Part shown: piece after piece, positions 39,251 to 48,167 of the stretch | Layout of the letters: each line of letters begins with the position of its first letter | Numbering within the stretch: position 1 is the stretch's first letter | Source: Candidatus Poribacteria bacterium | GTDB lineage: Bacteria > Poribacteria > WGA-4E > GCA-2687025 | DNA length: 64,000 bases | NCBI GenBank assembly: GCA_026004875.1 | Contig: BPJZ01000003.1 | Coordinates: 62,001-126,000, forward strand | Reading direction: 5' to 3' | Program-made: the position numbers and the translations under genes | Notes under the pieces: model-generated | What the model was told of the DNA's origin: nothing | Databases searched by the model: none | What the model saw: the letters and a program-made list of their open reading frames with translations, nothing else

Positions 39251-39985
39251 CTACCGTGAAACGAGGACGGGAAGAATTGTCTTACGCAGTTCCTCGGCAA
39301 GGGGGGTAGCGATCAGCCGTTCCGGATGGCCCAACGTCTCCTCTACCGTCCTGTCCCAGTGGATAACGCCAAGGAAGGGGGCTCCGATCCGCTCCGCCAG
39401 TTGGGCAACGTGAGAGGACTCCCGCCAGGCCAGGTTCTCCACCACACCTAAAAGAGGAAGATGTTGTTCTTTCAACAGCCGCAGCAGGCGCTCGGCAACG
39501 GCTAGCGCCAGGGGGGAAGCGGTCGTGGGAACCAGGTATTCGGTTCGGGGCAGCCAGCGGAAGGCGTCCAGGCACAGATCCGAAAGGCCTGGCGGCATGT
39601 CGAACACCAACAGGTCCAACGTTCCCCATTGGGCGATCGCTAGCAGTTCCAGGAGGATGTTTTGCTGGTCCTCTCCCCGGAGCGGGGCGAGCGATCCCTT
39701 CGCGAACTGAGCGATGGAAAGGTAGGCGACGCCGTCCACCTCCGGCGGAACGATCCCTCGCTCCTCCCGGGGAAGCGCCGGTTCGATCCCAAGAATCACA
39801 TGGGAGGAGGGGCCGGCAAAGTCCAGATCGAAGAGGCCTACGCGTAGGCCCTCCCGAGCCAGGAGGAGCGCCGTTGTTGTCGCCAGGAGGGTCTTTCCGA
39901 CGCCGCCCTTTCCTCCGGTCACCCCGACCATCCGGCGGACGGAGGCAAGCCGCTCTTGGATGACAGAAAGGCGAGGGTCGCTCAT
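39251..39985 (-). CDS. Mrp/MinD-type P-loop ATPase paired with HypA
   Basis: A 244-residue ATPase of the Mrp/MinD class. The deviant Walker A is GGKGGVGKT (about residues 24-32), followed by VGLFDLDFAGPSSHVILG and LLVFDMPPGLSDL (switch II), as in Mrp. The C-terminal CxxC found in Fe-S carrier Mrp/NBP35 is missing: the matching place reads VVENLAWRESSH. Its start overlaps the HypA stop as ATGA. Thermococcal archaea use a Mrp/MinD-type HypB that works with HypA in nickel delivery. The same pairing here suggests a HypB-like role (inference from context). A chromosome-partition ParA is less likely given the short size and the HypA link. Confidence 0.7.
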   Translation of the reverse strand: MSDPRLSVIQERLASVRRMVGVTGGKGGVGKTLLATTTALLLAREGLRVGLFDLDFAGPSSHVILGIEPALPREERGIVPPEVDGVAYLSIAQFAKGSLAPLRGEDQQNILLELLAIAQWGTLDLLVFDMPPGLSDLCLDAFRWLPRTEYLVPTTASPLALAVAERLLRLLKEQHLPLLGVVENLAWRESSHVAQLAERIGAPFLGVIHWDRTVEETLGHPERLIATPLAEELRKTILPVLVSR

Positions 39986-40401
39986 TGCTCCACCTCCCCC
40001 TGGATCGTGGCGATCGTCACGCCGCGTCCGGAAAGCAGCTGAAAGTCCGGCGATCTGCAGACCGGACACCGAAGATAGCTGTGGGCCAGCTCCGGTAAGA
40101 AATGGATCGCCTCGCGCGCGTCCGGATCGAGCGACTCCAGGGCGTCGGCCAGCATCCAGCGGTGGCCGCATCTTCGACAGTGAAGCTGAGCCGGCTCCTC
40201 CTCAAAGAGAAACTCGGCCCCGCGAACCGTCGGGTACTCTTTGGCGAGCACCTCCTGGACCAACCGCTCGAGGGTTTTCGGCTGGATCTGCTGCATCTGT
40301 CCAATCTGGACGACGACACGACGGACGCGGACGATCCGCTCTTTAGCGGCGTGCTCAGCAACCGCTCGGACGATCGCCTCGGCCAGGGCCCATTCGTGCA
40401 C
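39982..40401 (-). CDS. hypA: HypA nickel metallochaperone
   Basis: Hydrogenase/urease nickel-insertion chaperone, 139 residues against about 115 in E. coli. The N-terminal Met-His-Glu (MHEWALAEAIV) supplies the nickel-binding His2. The zinc site has CRRCGH and CPVC. The 30-odd residues between them (including LESLDPDAREAIHFLPEL) form an insertion also seen in archaeal HypA proteins. The stop overlaps the start of the Mrp/MinD-type ATPase. No hydrogenase or urease genes are in the window, so the client enzyme is unknown. ATG 40401 is fixed by the essential His2. Confidence 0.88.
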   Translation of the reverse strand: MHEWALAEAIVRAVAEHAAKERIVRVRRVVVQIGQMQQIQPKTLERLVQEVLAKEYPTVRGAEFLFEEEPAQLHCRRCGHRWMLADALESLDPDAREAIHFLPELAHSYLRCPVCRSPDFQLLSGRGVTIATIQGEVEQ

Positions 40402-40499
40402 GGCCTCTTCTCCTTCCGTTTGCCCTTGCTCTCATAGACAGGGATAGCCGTCGGAGCGATCCGCTGGAAGACGAGTTCCCACCCTGGCCGCGATGCGCA

Positions 40500-41690
40500 C
40501 TAGCGTCGAGGGAAGAACACGTCCAGCAGCCCTTCGATGTCCTCGGCTTCGCAACCGTACTGTTGAGGATAGCCTTGATGGATGGCGATCTCGGCGGCGG
40601 TCTCCTCTTCCAAGGGGAATTGGAGGGTCGCTCGCCCGCGACGGGCCGACTCACCCATTGCTAAGTTCATCTCCTGGTCGAGCCGTCCGGCCTGAGCGCC
40701 GTACTCCGGCGGGCCGTTGGTGTCTAAAGCCCGCGCAACGGACATCAGTTCGTCGGCCACCGCAATCTGTCCTTCGCGGAGCGGTAGCTCTCGATACGGG
40801 TTCTCCCAGACGATCGTTCGATCGGGAAGTTGAAGCTCGATTCGATCGAGGACGGTCACCCCGTCTACCTGGCGGGTCACTCGGACCGGCTGATAGGGCC
40901 TTCCCACGGCGCCGGTCTCCAGCTCCTCCGGCGGAACCACGTAGACGGTGTCTTCAACGATGGCCCCTTCGGTGCCGTCAATCTGGGCGATCCCGGTCAT
41001 CTTTCGCCCAAGCGAGCGGGCGTGGATTACGTTGGAATAGATCATCACAGCGGCAACGCCGTTGTCGAAGTCCAGGTATCCCAGCGACCAGTTCTCCTGG
41101 GTGTGGGTGCGACGCATCCGGTCGGTGTGCCGGATCACCGGCGACTGATGAGCGATCCCGAGAATCTGGACGGGATTTCCCCCGGCCCGAATCCGGATGA
41201 TGCTCATTCCGTGGTAGCCCCCTTCGTGAAAGATACGGTAGATGCGGCTCACATCGCCGATCACGCCGGCGCGGATCACCTCCGATTTGAACCGCTCGAT
41301 CGGAGCGCGGTAGTAGTTCTCGGCGATCTCCAAAACGGTGCTGTTCTCCTGAGCGGCTTGAATCATCATGTCGGCCAGCCGGCGGGTGGGAGCGATCGGC
41401 GTCTCGCAGAGGGCATGGATGCCGTGACGGGCCAGGTAAACGCAAACGGCGTGGTGCGCCGGGGCGGGAACCGTCACGTCCACCACGTCCAGCTCCTCGT
41501 TAGCGACCATCTCGCGCAGATTGGTGTAGGCCCGAACACCGTATTGCCGGGCGTAGCGCTCGGCCACCTCGCGGTCAATGTCGCAGATGGCGACAAACTC
41601 GAAAGTGTCCGAGAGGACGGGAAAGACCGGCAGATGCGCTCCGGCCCCTCGCCGGCCGGCTCCGATCAGGGCAAGCTTATAGCGGGCCAT
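40500..41690 (-). CDS. Gfo/Idh/MocA-family oxidoreductase
   Basis: A 396-residue dehydrogenase-like protein, third family member here and the longest. N-terminal LALIGAGRRGAGAHLPVF binds the nucleotide. The usual EKP is CETPIAPTRRLAD, so the catalytic-type lysine is replaced by Thr. The second domain has FHEGGYHGMSIIR and THTQENWSLGYLDFDNG. ATG 41690 with AGGAGAACC upstream. The missing lysine and altered substrate block suggest a divergent activity. It is divergent from argC. The substrate is not deducible. Confidence 0.82.
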   Translation of the reverse strand: MARYKLALIGAGRRGAGAHLPVFPVLSDTFEFVAICDIDREVAERYARQYGVRAYTNLREMVANEELDVVDVTVPAPAHHAVCVYLARHGIHALCETPIAPTRRLADMMIQAAQENSTVLEIAENYYRAPIERFKSEVIRAGVIGDVSRIYRIFHEGGYHGMSIIRIRAGGNPVQILGIAHQSPVIRHTDRMRRTHTQENWSLGYLDFDNGVAAVMIYSNVIHARSLGRKMTGIAQIDGTEGAIVEDTVYVVPPEELETGAVGRPYQPVRVTRQVDGVTVLDRIELQLPDRTIVWENPYRELPLREGQIAVADELMSVARALDTNGPPEYGAQAGRLDQEMNLAMGESARRGRATLQFPLEEETAAEIAIHQGYPQQYGCEAEDIEGLLDVFFPRR

Positions 41691-41824
41691 GATTGGTTCT
41701 CCTTTCTGGGATTTGCCGGTCAGCATAGCGAAGCAGAGGGCGCGTGTCATCCCCGAGAGAGGGCGCCTCGGGTTTCCGTTTGGTTCCCTTTTGTCGATCC
41801 AAGGCGGCTGAGGACGCCGCTATC

Positions 41825-41854
41825 TTGCGCCGATAGGGTCGGCGGAAGTATCAT
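41825..41854 (+). promoter_or_regulatory. possible promoter for argC and the proteasome operon
   Basis: TTGCGC (41825-41830), an 18-base spacer and TATCAT (41849-41854, 5/6) lie 47 bases before the argC ATG in the divergent gap. The -35 is weak (3/6). The next gene gaps downstream to 50229 are 32 bases or less, so one transcript from here could cover argC to DUF123. Confidence 0.3.
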
Positions 41855-41900
41855 GAGCTTACGTTAAGAGTTCATTTCCGGCGAAGGGGATCCAGCAACG

Positions 41901-42941
41901 ATGAGGATTGGAGTTGTCGGGGCATCGGGGTACACCGGCAGTGAGTTGGTTCGGCTGCTGGCCCATCATCCGGGGGGGCTTGAGGTGGCGATGGTCACCT
42001 CGCGCTCTCAGGCCGGGACACCGCTAGCCGACCTCTGGCCGAACCTGCGGGGCTATACCGATCTAGTTTTGGAGCCTTATGAGGTGGCCGTGCTGCGGGA
42101 GCGGGTCGAGACGGTCGTCCTAGCCGTGCCCCACAAGGTCGCTCAGGAGTACGTTCCGGAGCTCCTGGAGGCCGGGCTTCGAGTGGTAGACTTTAGCGCC
42201 GACTACCGGCTCCACAACGCGCAGACCTATGAGCAGTGGTATCACACCCCGCACACGAGCCCCCATCTTCTGCAGGAGGCGGTCTACGGCCTGCCGGAGC
42301 GGTACCGGGAGCGGATCCGCACCGCGCGATTGGTGGCCAATCCGGGCTGCAACGCGACTAGCGCCATTTTAGGCGCCCTGCCGCTGGTCGAAAACCGAAT
42401 CGTAGACCCGACCTCGCTGATTGCGGACACCAAGACGGGCATCTCCGGCGCCGGTCCACGGGCGGAGGTGCGTTATCTCTACGCTACTCGCGAAGCGAAC
42501 GTGGTCGCCTATAACATTGCCGTCCATCGGCACACGCCGGAGATCGAGCAGGAGCTACAGGCGGTCACCGACGAGCCGGTTCGGGTGAGCTTTACGCCTC
42601 ATCTGGTGCCTATGTCGCGCGGCATCCTGACGACGATCTACGCCGACCTGAAGTCGCCCTGGCGCACCGAGGAGGTGCTGGAGCTGTATCGGCTCCGCTA
42701 TAAGGACGAGCCGTTTGTTCACGTCCTGGGGGCGGGACAGTACGCGGAGACCAAGGCGGTTTTGGGGAGCAACAACGTTCACATCAGTCTGGCGGTGGAC
42801 GAACGAGTCCAGCGGGTCATTGTGACCTGCGTGCTGGACAACTTGGTGAAGGGGGCCGCCGGAGCCGTCGTCCAGAACCTCAACCTGATGGCCGGACTGG
42901 ACGAGACGGCCGGGCTGCGTTTCCCCGGACTGATGCCCTGA
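41901..42941 (+). CDS. argC: N-acetyl-gamma-glutamyl-phosphate reductase
   Basis: Third step of arginine biosynthesis, NADPH-dependent reduction of N-acetylglutamyl phosphate. Intact at 346 residues. The Rossmann start is RIGVVGASGYTGSELVRLLAHHP, the catalytic Cys lies in NPGCNATSAILGALPLV (about residue 149), and TPHLVPMSRGILTTIYADL is the conserved substrate-binding block. It is followed 29 bases later by the ARC ATPase gene on the same strand. No other arg genes are seen, so its place at the head of the proteasome operon looks incidental or specific to this lineage. Confidence 0.95.
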   Translation: MRIGVVGASGYTGSELVRLLAHHPGGLEVAMVTSRSQAGTPLADLWPNLRGYTDLVLEPYEVAVLRERVETVVLAVPHKVAQEYVPELLEAGLRVVDFSADYRLHNAQTYEQWYHTPHTSPHLLQEAVYGLPERYRERIRTARLVANPGCNATSAILGALPLVENRIVDPTSLIADTKTGISGAGPRAEVRYLYATREANVVAYNIAVHRHTPEIEQELQAVTDEPVRVSFTPHLVPMSRGILTTIYADLKSPWRTEEVLELYRLRYKDEPFVHVLGAGQYAETKAVLGSNNVHISLAVDERVQRVIVTCVLDNLVKGAAGAVVQNLNLMAGLDETAGLRFPGLMP

Positions 42942-42970
42942 ACAGTGAGCCGTGTCAAGGAGAGAGAACA

Positions 42971-44722
42971 ATGGCTAAGCGCCGCCAAGACAGCGGTCAG
43001 GACTCCTGGGGAACGCTCGGCGAGGGACCGGAGGACCGGTCAGCCCGAGGACGAATCGAGAACCCCTTTGAGGAGCCGGACAGCGCCCATCTCCATGAGC
43101 TGGTGCGGCGGCTGATCCAAGCAACCGATCCGGACGATCCTCGCCGACGCTATCTTTTGCAGTTGCGCCGGGAGCTGCTCGAAAACGAACGGACGCTGGA
43201 AGAGCTCAAGCAGAAGAACCAAGAGCTTGAGGAGATCGTCGAGAAGCTCACCGCCCCGGCGAACCGGATCGGCATCTTTCTGGACTCCCCGCGGGAGGGG
43301 ATCGCTCATATCTTGGTGGGCGGCTCCGAGTACTTTGCCGCGATCGATCCTCGGCTGGACACTACAGAGCTGGAGACCGGAACTCGGGTCCTCCTGAACG
43401 AGGCGTACGCCGTCATCGGCGTGTTGGGCTATCCGGAGACCGGCGCCCTGGTCAAGGTGACCGAGGCGATGGAGGACGGGCGCCTGCGGATCGGTCAGGA
43501 GCCGGGGGGTAACGCTTCGTTGCTCGTGCGGGCGGCGGCGATTCGGGACGTCCCGATCTCCGCCGGCGACGAGGTCCGGGTCGACAGCTCCTCCCGAATC
43601 GCCCTGGAGGTCTTCCCCAAGCAGGAGGCTCGCGACTACTTCTTGGATGAGGTTCCGGAGCTTCCTTGGTCTAAGGTGGGCGGTCAGGCGGCGGCGATCA
43701 AGGCGATTCGGGACGCGGTGGAGATGCCGATCCTCCATCCGGAGCTGTTCCAGCGCTTTCAGTTTCAGACCCCCAAGGGGTTCCTTCTCTACGGGCCCCC
43801 GGGTTGCGGGAAGACGCTGATCGGCAAGGCGACCGCCTACAACCTGGTCAAGCGACTCCGCGAGGAGACGGGAAAGGACGTCGAAGGCCAGTTCTTGCAC
43901 ATCAAGGGGCCGGAAATCCTGAACATGTGGCTGGGCGAGTCGGAGCGCCGCGTCCGGGAGATCTTTAACATCGCCCGACAAAAGCGAAAGGAGGGCATTC
44001 TTCCCTTCGTCTTCATTGACGAGGCTGAGGCAATTCTGGGCACGCGGCGGGCCTTCCGGGCTCACAACATCTCCAACACGATCGTGCCAATGTTCTGCGC
44101 CGAGATGGACGGGATCGAGTCGCTCCAGGAAGTCGTGTTGATCCTGGCGACCAACCGGCCCGATCTGATCGACCCGGCCATCCTCCGCCCCGGGCGGATT
44201 GACCGAAAGATCAAAGTGAAGCGTCCCGATCGGGACGGTTGTCGGGAGATCTTCGCCATCTACTTGACGCCGGACCTGCCGATTGATCGTGAGCTGGTGG
44301 CTCAGCACGATGGCTCCGCCCAGGGGGCGGTGGAGTTCTTGATCGATCAAGCGATGGAGGAGCTGTTCGCCCGACGGGACGACACGCGCTTTTTAGAGGT
44401 TCACCTGGCCAGCGGAGCGGTGGAGGTCCTCTACCGTTCCGATCTGGTCAGCGGGGCGATCATCGCCTCGATTGTCCAGCGGGCTAAGGAGTTCGCGTTC
44501 CATCGCTCAGTCGAACAGGGCCAGGAGTCGGGGATCACCGCGAACGACCTGATCCGCGCCATTGACCAGGAGTACCGGGAGAACGACATCTTCCCGCCTT
44601 CGGACAATACTGAAGACTGGCTCAAGCTCATCGATTACGATCCGGAGCACGTCGTTCGGGTGCTGCCGATCCGTCCCGACCGGATGGAGCGCCGCCATCG
44701 CAGTCTGGGAGGGATCGTCTGA
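42971..44722 (+). CDS. arc: proteasome-activating AAA ATPase ARC/Mpa
   Basis: Hexameric ATPase that unfolds tagged proteins into the 20S proteasome, 583 residues, intact. An N-terminal coiled coil (about residues 60-95, ELKQKNQELEEIVEKL) would bind the modifier; two OB-type domains follow. AAA core has Walker A GPPGCGKT (about 275-282), Walker B FVFIDEAEA (about 347), and the second region ATNRPDLIDPAILRPGRIDRK. The C-terminus ends RRHRSLGGIV and lacks the QYL (penultimate Tyr) docking tail of actinobacterial Mpa. AAGGAGAGA precedes the ATG. The stop abuts the dop start. Confidence 0.93.
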   Translation: MAKRRQDSGQDSWGTLGEGPEDRSARGRIENPFEEPDSAHLHELVRRLIQATDPDDPRRRYLLQLRRELLENERTLEELKQKNQELEEIVEKLTAPANRIGIFLDSPREGIAHILVGGSEYFAAIDPRLDTTELETGTRVLLNEAYAVIGVLGYPETGALVKVTEAMEDGRLRIGQEPGGNASLLVRAAAIRDVPISAGDEVRVDSSSRIALEVFPKQEARDYFLDEVPELPWSKVGGQAAAIKAIRDAVEMPILHPELFQRFQFQTPKGFLLYGPPGCGKTLIGKATAYNLVKRLREETGKDVEGQFLHIKGPEILNMWLGESERRVREIFNIARQKRKEGILPFVFIDEAEAILGTRRAFRAHNISNTIVPMFCAEMDGIESLQEVVLILATNRPDLIDPAILRPGRIDRKIKVKRPDRDGCREIFAIYLTPDLPIDRELVAQHDGSAQGAVEFLIDQAMEELFARRDDTRFLEVHLASGAVEVLYRSDLVSGAIIASIVQRAKEFAFHRSVEQGQESGITANDLIRAIDQEYRENDIFPPSDNTEDWLKLIDYDPEHVVRVLPIRPDRMERRHRSLGGIV

Positions 44723-46238
44723 ATGAATCGGCTGATCGGGATCGAGACAGAGTACGGGATCGCCGTGGAGGGGGAGGAGTCCTTCGACCCGGTGTTGGAA
44801 TCGATCGGGCTGATCCGAGCCTATCGACCCGGCGACCCGACGCCCCGCTGGGACTACTCGCTGGAGGACCCCCTTTCAGGACGCGCGGGGTTTCCGTGCC
44901 GAGCGGCTTTTAGAGCATCCCGACGAACGGATCGAACAACAGCGAGACGCCCAGCACCGCCTTTCTTACGAGGAGGTCAAGAGCGATCGCATTCTCCCGA
45001 ATGGGGCGCGCCTGTACAACGATCACGCCCATCCGGAGTACTCGACTCCGGAGTGCCGACGGTTGTTCGACCTGGTGGCTCACGACAAGGCGGGAGAACG
45101 AATCCTGCTCCAGTGTGCCCAACGGCGTTCTGAGGAGCTGGGAAAACGGGTGCGGCTCTATAAGAACAACACCGACTATCGAGGGCACTCCTACGGTTGC
45201 CACGACAACTATCTGATGCGCCGGGACGTGCCGTTTGAGTACGTCAAGCAGGCGCTGATCCCCTTCAACGTCACGCGGCAGCTCTTTGCCGGCGCGGGGA
45301 AGGTCGGGATCGAGACGGAGGAGGGGTTGGTTGAGCCGGGGCGGTTTCAGATCTCCCAACGAGCCGACTTCTTCGCTGTCGAGGCGAGTGTCGACACGAT
45401 GCACCGCCGCCCGTTGGTAAACACGCGGGACGAACCTCACGCCGATCCCAGCCGCTATCGCCGCCTCCATGGGATTGTCGGCGATGCCAACATGTCCGAG
45501 TACGCGACGGCCTTAAAGATCGGGACCACGGCGTTGGTGCTGGAGTGCATCGAGAAGGGCGTTGTTCCGGAGTCCTGGCAGCTCAAAGACCCGGTTGGCG
45601 CCATTCGCGCCGTCTCTCACGACCCGACGCTACGGACGACGCTCGCCTGGGCGGACGGGAAGGAGATAGCTCCCTTGGAGGTCCAGCGGGGCTACCTGGC
45701 TTTGGCTCAGCGCCATTGCGACCGGAGCGATCCGGATGTGGAGTGGGTGCTTGGCGAGTGGGAGCTCACCTTGGACCTCCTTGCCCGGGACCCCTACGCT
45801 CTCGTTGGAAAGGTGGACTGGATCACCAAGAAGTGGCTCCTGGAGATGTTCGTGGAGGAGGAGGGGGTGCCGTGGGAGGACCCGTGGCTGCGGAGCCTGG
45901 ACCTCCAATACCACGACATCGATCTTGAGGAGAGCTTGTTTTACGCCCTTCAACAGGAGGGGCACGTGACCCGGCTGATAGACGAAAAAGCTGTTCAGCA
46001 GGCGGTGCAGTCGCCGCCGCCGGACACCCGGGCCTACCTTCGCGGCGAGATCGTTCGCCGCTTCGGGGATCGGTTGGCTTCGGCCCAATGGGACGCGCTG
46101 ACTTTCGCCGTGGACGGTCGGAGGATGCGCTTTTCCCTGGAAGACTTGGTCGAGCCGGACGAGGTGCGTCCCTGGATTGCGCTCCTCAAGACGGCTCCGA
46201 ACGTGGAACAGTTCCTGGCCGAGGCCGAGCGGTACTGA
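44723..46238 (+). CDS. dop: Dop, depupylase/deamidase family (one frameshift)
   Basis: Glutamine-synthetase-like enzyme of the Pup system, about 505 residues. GIETEYGI holds the ATP/Mg glutamates, and RLYNDHAHPEYSTPEC holds the catalytic Asp. The block RWDYSLEDP followed in the next frame by QDARGF matches the Dop-specific loop region, and PPDTRAYLRGEIVRRFGDR is Dop-like. These separate it from the PafA at the operon end. The frame breaks in a five-C run at 44869-44873; removing one C gives EDPFQDARGF. It would release UBact from proteins. The start is 0 bases after the ARC stop. Confidence 0.9.
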
Positions 46239-46270
46239 GAGAGATCCAGAGGACTCTAAGGAGGAACGTC

Positions 46271-46471
46271 ATGGTACGTGAAGACCGGTGGATCGCCCAA
46301 CTCGAACGTCGACGTGTGATTGAGGATCCCCGTCCTGGAGGGCCGGAAGAGGAGGAGACGGGGCCCAGCCGTCCGGATCCGGAGCGCTCCACTCGAGAGC
46401 GGCTTCTGCGGCGAATGAAGCAGGTGGATCGGGATCAGTCCAAGCGGTACCGTCAACGAACCGGGGAGTAG
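46271..46471 (+). CDS. ubact: UBact, Pup-like protein modifier
   Basis: A 66-residue hydrophilic, probably disordered protein in the position of pup between dop and prcB. The C-terminal half RLLRRMKQVDRDQSKRYRQ followed by RTGE is the hallmark of UBact, the Pup-like modifier described from Gram-negative phyla. It lacks the Gly-Gly of Pup. The last residue is already Glu, so it could be ligated by its side-chain carboxylate without deamidation. A strong GGAGG site precedes the ATG by about 8 bases. The central segment is Pro/Glu-rich. Attachment to lysines by PafA and binding to the ARC coiled coil are inferred from the Pup system. Confidence 0.92.
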   Translation: MVREDRWIAQLERRRVIEDPRPGGPEEEETGPSRPDPERSTRERLLRRMKQVDRDQSKRYRQRTGE

Positions 46472-46480
46472 GGCCGCTCG

Positions 46481-47323
46481 ATGCGTTCTCATTCTGGACC
46501 GGAGTTCTTGGAGAAGCTGGCCGAACCCAGCTGGCCGAGGACCGACTTTCAGGGGGACTTTCTCGCTCTGTTGCGCGATCGGGGTTACTCCCTGACGCTG
46601 GGGCCCTCCGGGCCGGTGGAGAAGTCCCTCTGGCAGCCGGTGGAGTCCACCACCGTTCTAGCCGTTCGGTACGACGCAGGGGTGCTGGTGGCGGGGGATC
46701 GCCGGGCCACCTCGGGCACGACGGTGATGTACGATCGAGCCGATAAGGTCCTGGAGATTGACGAGCATTCGGTATTGGCTATCTCCGGCTCGCCGGCGTT
46801 GGCTTATGAGATGGCCCGAATTTTGGAATACTCCTTCCGGTACTACCGCCGGAGTCAGCTTCAGGAGCTGAGCCTTGAGGGCAAGTTGCGGACGCTCTCC
46901 CGGCTAATCCGGGAGAACCTCCAGTGGGCCCTGCAGGGGATTGGGGCGGTGCTGCCGATCTTCGCCGCTTACGATCCGGCCACCGAACGAGGGCACATCT
47001 ACTTTTACGACCTGTTGGGGACTCAGTTCGAGTCGGCCGAGTTTGCGGTTGCCGGCTCCGGGTCGGTTTGGATTCGTGGGGCTCTGTACTATCAGAACCG
47101 CTGGCTCAAGCGGCTGGAGACGATGAGTCGGGACGAGGCGACGACGATCGCGCTTCGGATGCTCCAGGCCGCCGCCCACTACGACGCGGCGACCAGCGGC
47201 ATCCGGGAGGAGACCGGCGCGCTGCCGGTGGTCAAGTTCCTCACCCAAGAGGGGATCGAGACCCTGGACGAGTCGCTCCTGCGCCGGATCTATCAGGAGT
47301 TTGTGGAGACTGTGGATGTTTGA
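46481..47323 (+). CDS. prcB: 20S proteasome beta subunit
   Basis: Catalytic proteasome subunit, 280 residues, intact. A 56-residue propeptide precedes TTVLAVRYDAGVLVAGDRRATS. With Thr57 as Thr1, Asp73 and Lys89 fall exactly at positions 17 and 33, the catalytic triad of active beta subunits. Further conserved parts are SGSPALAYEMARILEYSFR and GSGSVWIRGAL. It is an N-terminal nucleophile protease that self-processes on assembly with alpha rings. It starts 9 bases after the UBact stop and its end overlaps prcA by 8 bases. Confidence 0.95.
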   Translation: MRSHSGPEFLEKLAEPSWPRTDFQGDFLALLRDRGYSLTLGPSGPVEKSLWQPVESTTVLAVRYDAGVLVAGDRRATSGTTVMYDRADKVLEIDEHSVLAISGSPALAYEMARILEYSFRYYRRSQLQELSLEGKLRTLSRLIRENLQWALQGIGAVLPIFAAYDPATERGHIYFYDLLGTQFESAEFAVAGSGSVWIRGALYYQNRWLKRLETMSRDEATTIALRMLQAAAHYDAATSGIREETGALPVVKFLTQEGIETLDESLLRRIYQEFVETVDV

Positions 47324-48167
47324 CGAACCCCACCGTTGGCTGCAGGCCATCGAGAACCGTGCCCAGTACATCGAGCGCAGGTTGCGGAACGCCAGCCCCG
47401 CCGTGGGGCTTTCCTATGAGCGAGGGGCGCTCCTGTTTGCCTTCTGTCCGCCGGGGCAGCGAAAAATTTATGAGATTTACGACCGGGTTGCGCTGGCCGC
47501 GCTAGGCCATCCTGCCGACATTGAACGGCTGCGGATGCTGGCGATCAACTTGGCCCATACCGAGGGATTTGTCCGTTCCAAGGACGACGTCACCCTTCAG
47601 CGGCTGCTAAACTTTGGGATCGCCCCGGAGGTCAAGGCGAACTTCGATGAGGTGTTCCGCTCGCCGCTGATCGTCAAGGTGCTGATGGTCGAGCTGACGC
47701 CGACGACCGAGGAGCCCCAGTTCTTTACGCTGAACTACGACGGGAACTTCTCCCATCGGAAAAACTTTGGAGTCGTCGCCGGGACGCACCAGGCCGAAGA
47801 GCTGATGGCCGAGACGATCGAGGAGGAGTACCCCCTCTTCCGGGTCGCTAGAAGAGGCGCTCCGGAAGGCCGTTTGGGCCTGGGGGGTCGGCTACTACGT
47901 AGCCACCAAGGTAGCCCGAGTACACCGATCCGCCGCGGCCCAAGGAGAGGGACGTCTGGGAGACGCTCCGCGAGGCGCGGGAGCGGTTCGGTCTGGAGGC
48001 CGCCGTTCTGGATCGGGACCCGGCCCAGCCGCGCCAAGTATCGGCCGTTGACCCAAGAGGAGCTCCGAACGGCTCAGGAGTACCCTCGATTCTGGCCCCT
48101 CCTCAGCGAGCGGATAGCCCCATGTCGGGACGCATCTTCGGAACCGAGATCGAATACGGCTGCCTGA
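47316..48167 (+). CDS. prcA: 20S proteasome alpha subunit (frameshifts in 3' third)
   Basis: Non-catalytic ring subunit that forms the gate and docks ARC. The N-terminal two thirds are clean: SPAVGLSYERGALLFAFCPPGQRKIYEIYDRVA (alpha signature), then HTEGFVRSKDDVTLQRLLNF and FTLNYDGNFSHRKNFGVVAG. Near 47845 the frame changes, giving SLEEALRKAVWAWGVGYYVATK; near 47918 it changes again (DVWETLREARERFGLE); near 48040 it returns (YRPLTQEELRTAQEYP). The true stop is uncertain: in the last frame it is 48167, overlapping pafA by 46 bases, while a TAG at 48115-48117 in another frame would give a tidier end. Likely sequencing errors. Confidence 0.85.
   Translation: MFDEPHRWLQAIENRAQYIERRLRNASPAVGLSYERGALLFAFCPPGQRKIYEIYDRVALAALGHPADIERLRMLAINLAHTEGFVRSKDDVTLQRLLNFGIAPEVKANFDEVFRSPLIVKVLMVELTPTTEEPQFFTLNYDGNFSHRKNFGVVAGTHQAEELMAETIEEEYPLFRVARRGAPEGRLGLGGRLLRSHQGSPSTPIRRGPRRGTSGRRSARRGSGSVWRPPFWIGTRPSRAKYRPLTQEELRTAQEYPRFWPLLSERIAPCRDASSEPRSNTAA

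Noticed and set aside
39251-39985. ParA chromosome-partition ATPase
   Set aside because: No parB or parS-like site nearby, and the gene overlaps hypA; the switch regions are Mrp-like.
43040-44350. A 436-codon open frame opposite the ARC ATPase
   Set aside because: Antisense shadow of a strongly conserved gene, without a start signal or domain.
44860-44880. Programmed frameshift in dop
   Set aside because: The shift is in a plain five-C run without a slippery heptamer or downstream structure, and the same kind of shift breaks many unrelated genes.
44723-46238. Calling this gene PafA
   Set aside because: The RWDY...QDARGF loop block and the operon position after ARC fit Dop; the gene after prcA fits PafA.
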